Position numbers and translations under genes: made by a program. This document shows positions 5,544-9,344 of a DNA stretch of 9,344 nt, piece after piece. Where the stretch lies: positions 1 to 9,344 of the forward strand of contig JANQRM010000472.1 in assembly GCA_028284565.1 (NCBI GenBank), given 5' to 3'. Position 1 is the first letter of the stretch. Each line of letters opens with the position of its first letter. Below the pieces are notes generated by a model. The model had not been told where the DNA came from and searched no databases. It worked only from the letters and a program-made list of their open reading frames with translations. This DNA is from Anaerolineae bacterium. GTDB taxonomy: Bacteria > Chloroflexota > Anaerolineae > Aggregatilineales > Phototrophicaceae.

Positions 5544-7286
5544 TTAATGGGCGGAGACTCCATATTGCATGGCGAAACGGATTAAGTCGGCTTGGCGACG
5601 GACACCCAATTTTCGCATGAGGTTGGCACGATGCGTCTCCACCGTACGACGGCTAATGACGAAGATGTCGGCAACTTCTGCACTCGTTTTCCCTTCAACC
5701 ACTAGTTTGAAAATTTCACGTTCTCGTGAGGTTAAGGTACTTAACGCATCTAATGCCGGATTATCTTGTGATTGTTCCTGAATATAATGGGTTAACTTTT
5801 CATTAGCTAAAGGCTTACTCAGATAACGTCCCCCAGCATCGACTTCGTGAATGGCATGGATGAGTTCATGTGCTGAGATGTTCTTCGCAATATAGCCTTG
5901 TGCGCCTTGACGAACTGCTTCCATGACAAAAGTTTCATCCACATAATCCGAGAGTATTATGACCTGTGTATCGGGATATTGCCGCGCAATATGTTGGACA
6001 AGTTCTAAATTCCCATCCCCGGCTAGTCCAATATCCAATAGAATAATTTCAGGACATAAGTCCTCAACGATCCTCAGCACCCCCTTAGAATGGGCAGTTT
6101 CGGCGACAATGGTTAGTTGGTTGTCAGTATTTAAGACACGTTTGAGTCCTTCCCGTACAATATCGTGGGTTTCGGCAAGGGCAATCCGAATACAATCTGT
6201 TGATTCTTCTTCACTTTGATGAATCGTCACGTTTTTGGCTGGGTTCTGCTGTGCAACCGAAATACTTGGAAAGGACATACTATCGGGTTGACGCAGTGGG
6301 ATACGGATGATGAGGAAGCTCTGTTCATCATCACGATGAAAGGTTAATTGTCCGTATAATGCGACAACTCGTTCTTGCAGACCCAAAAACTCAGCGGAGG
6401 CTTGTGCTTCAAAGACTTGCTGGGCATTGACAGCTACATCTGCTAAAACAACTTCGATATTGAATAACTCCTCTTCGACCCAGACACGCAATGCAAGCTG
6501 ACTCGTGGGGAAATACTTCTCGATGGTGTTGAGAATCTCTTGAATTACACGAAATATAGCGATTTTGAATTGTGGGGGAAATGTTTGATCTAGTCCACTA
6601 TGTTCAAATTCAATCGGACGCGCGATTTTCGATGTGAAATGTTCGATTTGCCAAAGGAGGGCGGATAACAACCCTAAATGTTCGAGCATGGTGGGATAGA
6701 TTTGAAAAATCAGCGAATTCAATTGCTCAGTCATCTGGTCAACCATTGCCAAATGAGGTGCTGGTTGCGAGTTAGTGTTGACAGACAACATCATCTTCAA
6801 GCTATTAAGTGGTTGCAACAACTGATGTTGAAGTGTGTTAGCGATTTGCTGGCGTTCTTCATCCTGCATCGAAATGAGGCGATGAGCAAATTGTTGGATG
6901 CGAGTAGTTTCCAATATCGCACGTTTTTCAAGACAGGATTGAATCGTGCTGAGCAATTCGGTATGAGTAAAGGGCTTCGGCAGATAATCATCTGCGCCCA
7001 ATGCCATGCCCGCAATTCGATCTTGTCGAGTCGATTTTGCGGTGACGAAAATGAAGGGAATTGTAGCCGTTTCCGAGTCTTGTCGTAAGGTTTCTAAGAC
7101 CTCATGACCATCCATCTCTGGCATCATAATGTCACTGATGATTAAATCGGGCAGGTTTTCACGGGCAACCAAGACCCCTTCAAAGCCATTGGGCGCGGTC
7201 AAAATCTCAAAGCCTTCGTAGCTCAAGATTTCTTCCATATCTACCCGAATATCCGGGTCATCTTCTATGATTAGAAGCGTCGTCAT
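5544..7286 (-). CDS. Hybrid signalling protein: REC - degenerate histidine-kinase core - REC - LuxR HTH
   Basis: A 580-residue cytoplasmic regulator. Residues 1-120 are an intact receiver domain (E8/D9/D10, phospho-acceptor D52, T82, K104). Residues about 143-332 resemble a HisKA_3/HATPase core of NarX/DesK-type kinases but lack key residues. The H-box reads EERQQIANTLQHQL, with Gln153 at the His position; the N-box is QEILNT (249-254); the ADVAVN stretch lacks the G1 glycines; and the LGLQERVVALYG stretch lacks the G2 glycines. A Gln/Ser/Glu linker (333-363) leads to a NarL-type receiver (364-485) with D418, S446 and K468, but Glu372-Thr373 replaces the usual acidic pair. A LuxR HTH occupies 516-576 (LTSREREIFKLVVEGK, then SRRTVETHRANLMRKLGV). 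The likely role is DNA binding controlled by phosphorylation of REC1 and/or REC2 from separate kinases. AGAGG lies only two bases before the ATG, an unusually close Shine-Dalgarno. The gene is separated by 98 bp and 83 bp from its neighbours, so it may be monocistronic. Confidence 0.9.
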   Translation of the reverse strand: MTTLLIIEDDPDIRVDMEEILSYEGFEILTAPNGFEGVLVARENLPDLIISDIMMPEMDGHEVLETLRQDSETATIPFIFVTAKSTRQDRIAGMALGADDYLPKPFTHTELLSTIQSCLEKRAILETTRIQQFAHRLISMQDEERQQIANTLQHQLLQPLNSLKMMLSVNTNSQPAPHLAMVDQMTEQLNSLIFQIYPTMLEHLGLLSALLWQIEHFTSKIARPIEFEHSGLDQTFPPQFKIAIFRVIQEILNTIEKYFPTSQLALRVWVEEELFNIEVVLADVAVNAQQVFEAQASAEFLGLQERVVALYGQLTFHRDDEQSFLIIRIPLRQPDSMSFPSISVAQQNPAKNVTIHQSEEESTDCIRIALAETHDIVREGLKRVLNTDNQLTIVAETAHSKGVLRIVEDLCPEIILLDIGLAGDGNLELVQHIARQYPDTQVIILSDYVDETFVMEAVRQGAQGYIAKNISAHELIHAIHEVDAGGRYLSKPLANEKLTHYIQEQSQDNPALDALSTLTSREREIFKLVVEGKTSAEVADIFVISRRTVETHRANLMRKLGVRRQADLIRFAMQYGVSAH

Positions 7287-7326
7287 ATCCTCTGCCCAAC
7301 CACTAAATAGTTCTGTCTTCTCCCTC

Positions 7327-7348
7327 TTATCATAAGCTAAACTGATAA
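7327..7348. promoter_or_regulatory. Inverted repeat in the promoter region of the hybrid regulator
   Basis: TTATCA (7327-7332) and TGATAA (7343-7348) form a 6 bp inverted repeat with a 10-base spacer. The left arm overlaps a second small palindrome, CTTATCATAAG (7326-7336), which on the minus strand contains a TATGAT -10-like hexamer. No -35 is visible. The site lies 41-62 bases upstream of the start codon and could bind the regulator's own LuxR domain or another dimeric protein. Confidence 0.3.
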
Positions 7349-7384
7349 CAAATAGGATAAAGATTAATGTGGCTTGTAAGGGGA

Positions 7385-8110
7385 TTAGGAATAAGGAATT
7401 CCATTGGAAAACTCGATTAATTGCTGAGCCACAACAGAGACGATCTTATCCCATAAGCGTTTACCCAATTCCGCACTAGCATGAGTCGGGTCACCAATAA
7501 CGCCAGTGTCACTATGTTGCGCGAAGTCCAAATAGGGATCATCAAAATTCAAAGGGGTATTTCTCGGCTTACGAATTTTATCTTGATTAACCAACTGTGG
7601 ACGCAGGTAAAGCATAATCGACGTAGTAAAACTATCTGCATGTCCACTGGGAACTGACGCATCACCAATCCGACACCAAATGTCATAAAAGGGCATAGTT
7701 GGTAGAACAATCTTGATATAGGGATTCGCTGACACAAATTGAGCGACCATATTTTGCAAATGATGTCCACCACAACCCTGCCAGATAACAATTTTCCTAA
7801 ATCCTTGAGCGACCAGCGATTCAAGGACATGCTGGTACACTGATTCATGGACGGCTTGTGGGATGTCGATAAAACCTGTACCAAAATTGCGATGTTCAGG
7901 TGTCGGACCAAACGGTATCGCAGGTAAAACAAGAGCAGGTAAATTGCCAAACTCTACAGCTTTAAGCATCAAGGTTTCTGCAAACCACGTATCAAAATCC
8001 ACAGGCAAATGAGGTCCCTGTTGTTCCGTACAGCCTGTTGGAATGATAGCGAAATAACCTGCATCTGCTTTCTCACGAATCTCAAGATAGGTACAATCTC
8101 CAAAACGCAT
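7385..8110 (-). CDS. Creatininase-family protein with divergent metal site
   Basis: A 241-residue protein of the creatininase/creatinine amidohydrolase family, whose members are metal-dependent hydrolases of cyclic amides and related compounds. The signature reads IPTGCTEQQGPHLPVDFDTW (23-42). E29 and D40 match two metal ligands, but the third, normally His in EQHG, is Gln31. The GHGGN/GHYE region is WQGCGGHH (110-117), with Cys113 at the usual His position. The usual HAGExETS is HADSFTTS (157-164), lacking both acids. PFGPTPEHRNFGTG (66-79) fits the family. The start at 8110 is chosen because AGAGGGGG lies about six bases upstream and the protein then begins MRFGDCTYLEI as in relatives; the longer frame would add 23 residues inside the SDR gene. 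It shares one base with the SDR stop (TGATG). Substrate unknown; activity is uncertain. Confidence 0.85.
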   Translation of the reverse strand: MRFGDCTYLEIREKADAGYFAIIPTGCTEQQGPHLPVDFDTWFAETLMLKAVEFGNLPALVLPAIPFGPTPEHRNFGTGFIDIPQAVHESVYQHVLESLVAQGFRKIVIWQGCGGHHLQNMVAQFVSANPYIKIVLPTMPFYDIWCRIGDASVPSGHADSFTTSIMLYLRPQLVNQDKIRKPRNTPLNFDDPYLDFAQHSDTGVIGDPTHASAELGKRLWDKIVSVVAQQLIEFSNGIPYS

Positions 8111-8883
8111 CACATACCCCCTCTTGAACGCAAGACTTGTCCTGTAATCCATTCGCTGGCATCCGATGCAAGGAAGCAAATCAAGCGCGCCACATCACTC
8201 GGCAAACCGATGCGTCCCATCGGGGAATTCGCTTTCCAATGCGCTTTTAACTCATCAGAAATCCAGCCAGTGTCTGTAATGCCGGGGTCAACCGCATTCA
8301 CTGTAATCCCACGACTGACAACTTCTGCGCTTAACGTTTGTGTCAGCGATTCAATTGCCCCTTTAGTTGCAACATAGGCGATTTCATTAGGCATTGCGCC
8401 GACACCTTGCCCCGAAGTTATGTTGATGATGCGCCCACCGCTTGACTGGTTCCATCTCTGAACAAATGCTTGACAGAGCAAAATCACCGCCCGCACATTG
8501 ACCGCATAGTGCTTATCCAACGATTCAGCTGTGACCTCACCAAGTGAACCATTCACAGAATAGGTGGCGTTGTTCACCAGAACATCAACCTGTGCGAAGT
8601 GTTGTAGAACAGAATCAAATAGGGCTTTCGGAGCATTCGATTCAGACAAATCCAATTCCAGATGAGCCACTTGCCGCCCAGACCCCTTAACGTCGTCAAT
8701 CAAATCAGCGACATCATCTATCTGACTACCCCATGGCATTTCCGCATCATAGGGACGATACGTCGTGAAAAAGATGTCTGCGCCAGCCTGCGCCAACTGT
8801 CGAACAATTTCTGCCCCGATTCCAATTTTTCGACTTGCGCCCGTTACCAAAGCAACTCTATTGGACAAATCATAATTCAACAT
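8110..8883 (-). CDS. Short-chain dehydrogenase/reductase (FabG-like SDR)
   Basis: A 257-residue classical-type SDR, expected to be an NAD(P)(H)-dependent oxidoreductase acting on a carbonyl or alcohol. The Rossmann motif is TGASRKIGIG (14-23), two residues longer than the usual TGxxxGIG. The catalytic set is complete: VNNA (103-106), N129, S157 (NITSGQG), Y170 and K174 (YVATK). PG in AVDPGITDTGW and the C-terminal WITGQVLRSRGGM fit this FabG-like group. ATG 8883 is preferred over a GTG at 8907 because GAAGG lies eight bases before it and the protein then starts just ahead of the first β-strand. Its last codons contain the Shine-Dalgarno of the overlapping creatininase-family gene, so the two are translated together. 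The substrate is unknown. Confidence 0.92.
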   Translation of the reverse strand: MLNYDLSNRVALVTGASRKIGIGAEIVRQLAQAGADIFFTTYRPYDAEMPWGSQIDDVADLIDDVKGSGRQVAHLELDLSESNAPKALFDSVLQHFAQVDVLVNNATYSVNGSLGEVTAESLDKHYAVNVRAVILLCQAFVQRWNQSSGGRIINITSGQGVGAMPNEIAYVATKGAIESLTQTLSAEVVSRGITVNAVDPGITDTGWISDELKAHWKANSPMGRIGLPSDVARLICFLASDASEWITGQVLRSRGGM

Positions 8884-8938
8884 ATTGTGTGCCTTCGCCT
8901 GTATCACTGTTATTTTAATTAGGATTGCATCAATCAGA

Positions 8939-8952
8939 AACTGACAACTGAC
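8939..8952. repeat. Tandem 7 bp repeat at the divergent promoter
   Basis: AACTGAC occurs twice in direct tandem (8939-8945, 8946-8952). The second copy supplies most of the -35 hexamer of the plus-strand promoter at 8948-8976. It lies in the 125 bp region between the divergent SDR and membrane-protein genes, so it could be an activator or repressor site, or a short duplication. Confidence 0.3.
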
Positions 8953-8976
8953 ACACCAAACTTCTCTCGCTACAAT
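8948..8976 (+). promoter_or_regulatory. Sigma70-type promoter of the PF03706-like membrane protein gene
   Basis: CTGACA (8948-8953) and TACAAT (8971-8976) are separated by exactly 17 bp and match five of six consensus positions each. The predicted transcript starts near 8983, leaving a leader of about 26 bases before the ATG at 9009. No strong Shine-Dalgarno is seen in that leader. Confidence 0.65.
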
Positions 8977-9008
8977 GTGCGCGGTTTGATTTTGACGAAT
9001 GGCAGTTG

Positions 9009-9344
9009 ATGCGCCGATTTCTATTTCTTATTGCAAGTCTGATAGTCAGTGCGGTATCTTTGTCGTTGGTCTTGCGGGGTATTCCACTCGATGAAGTGCT
9101 TACCAGTATTCAACAAGCCGACGGGGCATGGTTACTCCTTAGTTTTGGTTTTGTCACACTCGGCTTATGGACAAGGGCAACTCGCTGGCGGGGATTACTC
9201 GGCTTTCGGATGCCACTCACAACAGCCTTTCATATCATCAACATCACCTTTTTAGCCAATCAACTCCCGTTTCGAGCAGGAGAGGTTGCCCGTAGCCTCT
9301 TAGCCACACGAAGCGAAATCCCTGTGATGACTGCCGCCACAAGC
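9009..9344 (+). CDS. Lysylphosphatidylglycerol synthase/flippase-type membrane protein (C-terminus off the right edge)
   Basis: The plus frame from ATG 9009 stays open for 112 residues to the window end. Hydrophobic helices at about 4-22, 40-56 and 73-83 are those of the PF03706-like family, which includes the MprF flippase domain and many uncharacterised lipid or polyprenyl transport proteins. The family hallmarks are present: TRWRGLL (58-64) after the second helix and NQLPFRAGEVAR (84-95), equivalent to the common NxLPxRxGE motif, with N84, P87, R89, G91 and E92. The protein should reside in the inner membrane. A TTG one codon upstream is an alternative start. It is divergent from the SDR gene and has its own promoter. 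The transported lipid cannot be told, and any C-terminal synthase domain is out of view. Confidence 0.87.
   Translation, partial: MRRFLFLIASLIVSAVSLSLVLRGIPLDEVLTSIQQADGAWLLLSFGFVTLGLWTRATRWRGLLGFRMPLTTAFHIINITFLANQLPFRAGEVARSLLATRSEIPVMTAATS

Noticed and set aside
7329..7357. Promoter for the hybrid regulator based on TATGAT
   Set aside because: No -35-like hexamer occurs at 16-18 bp, so only the inverted repeat is reported.
8111..8179. Extended start of the creatininase-family gene at 8179
   Set aside because: The extra 23 residues overlap the SDR gene and do not resemble the family N-terminus; the strong Shine-Dalgarno points to 8110.
8999..9001. Earlier ATG before the PF03706-like gene
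   Set aside because: It is in another frame and stops after about 30 codons; the membrane-protein frame starts at 9009.
1..9344. Mobile element, CRISPR, toxin-antitoxin or phage defence system
   Set aside because: No transposase, terminal repeats, spacer array or recognised defence domains were seen on either strand.

Overview
The window is a compact bacterial chromosomal segment with moderate GC, short intergenic gaps and several overlapping gene pairs. The combination of a Thr/Pro-rich SH3b lipoprotein, an F420-type deazaflavin reductase homologue, a LacI regulator, a LGN-type TPR protein and REC/LuxR signalling is typical of Chloroflexota, and most like Anaerolineae-type genomes. This is an inference from gene content and style; there is no rRNA or other phylogenetic marker. 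I saw no mobile element, CRISPR array, tRNA or rRNA.

Left part (1-2144, all minus strand): a deazaflavin-dependent nitroreductase-family protein with a C-terminal membrane helix is followed after 34 bp by a seven-unit TPR protein. After a further 105 bp comes a rhomboid intramembrane protease whose C-terminal half lies off the left edge. Middle left (2305-3938, plus strand): a small SH3b lipoprotein is divergent from the deazaflavin gene, and is followed by a LacI/GalR repressor with its own promoter and a candidate operator. Middle (3944-5460, minus strand): a tandem-GNAT acetyltransferase and a small P-loop kinase-like protein overlap by ATGA and meet the LacI gene tail to tail with only 5 bp between them.

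Right part: a 580-residue signalling protein (5544-7286, minus) fuses REC, a degenerate histidine-kinase-like core, a second REC and a LuxR-type DNA-binding domain. Upstream of it an SDR oxidoreductase and a creatininase-family amidohydrolase overlap by one base (TGATG) and form a coupled pair. Divergent from the SDR gene, on the plus strand, begins a lysylphosphatidylglycerol synthase/flippase-type (PF03706-like) membrane protein that runs off the right edge.

The most unusual item is the REC-pseudokinase-REC-LuxR fusion. Its kinase core has lost or shifted the phospho-accepting His, the N-box Asn and the Gly boxes, so it looks like a one-protein signalling switch rather than a sensor kinase. 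The second most unusual is the creatininase homologue, whose canonical metal-ligand positions are substituted. No clear multi-gene undescribed system stands out; the coupled pairs (SDR plus creatininase homologue, GNAT plus P-loop protein) are the best candidates for uncharacterised pathways.
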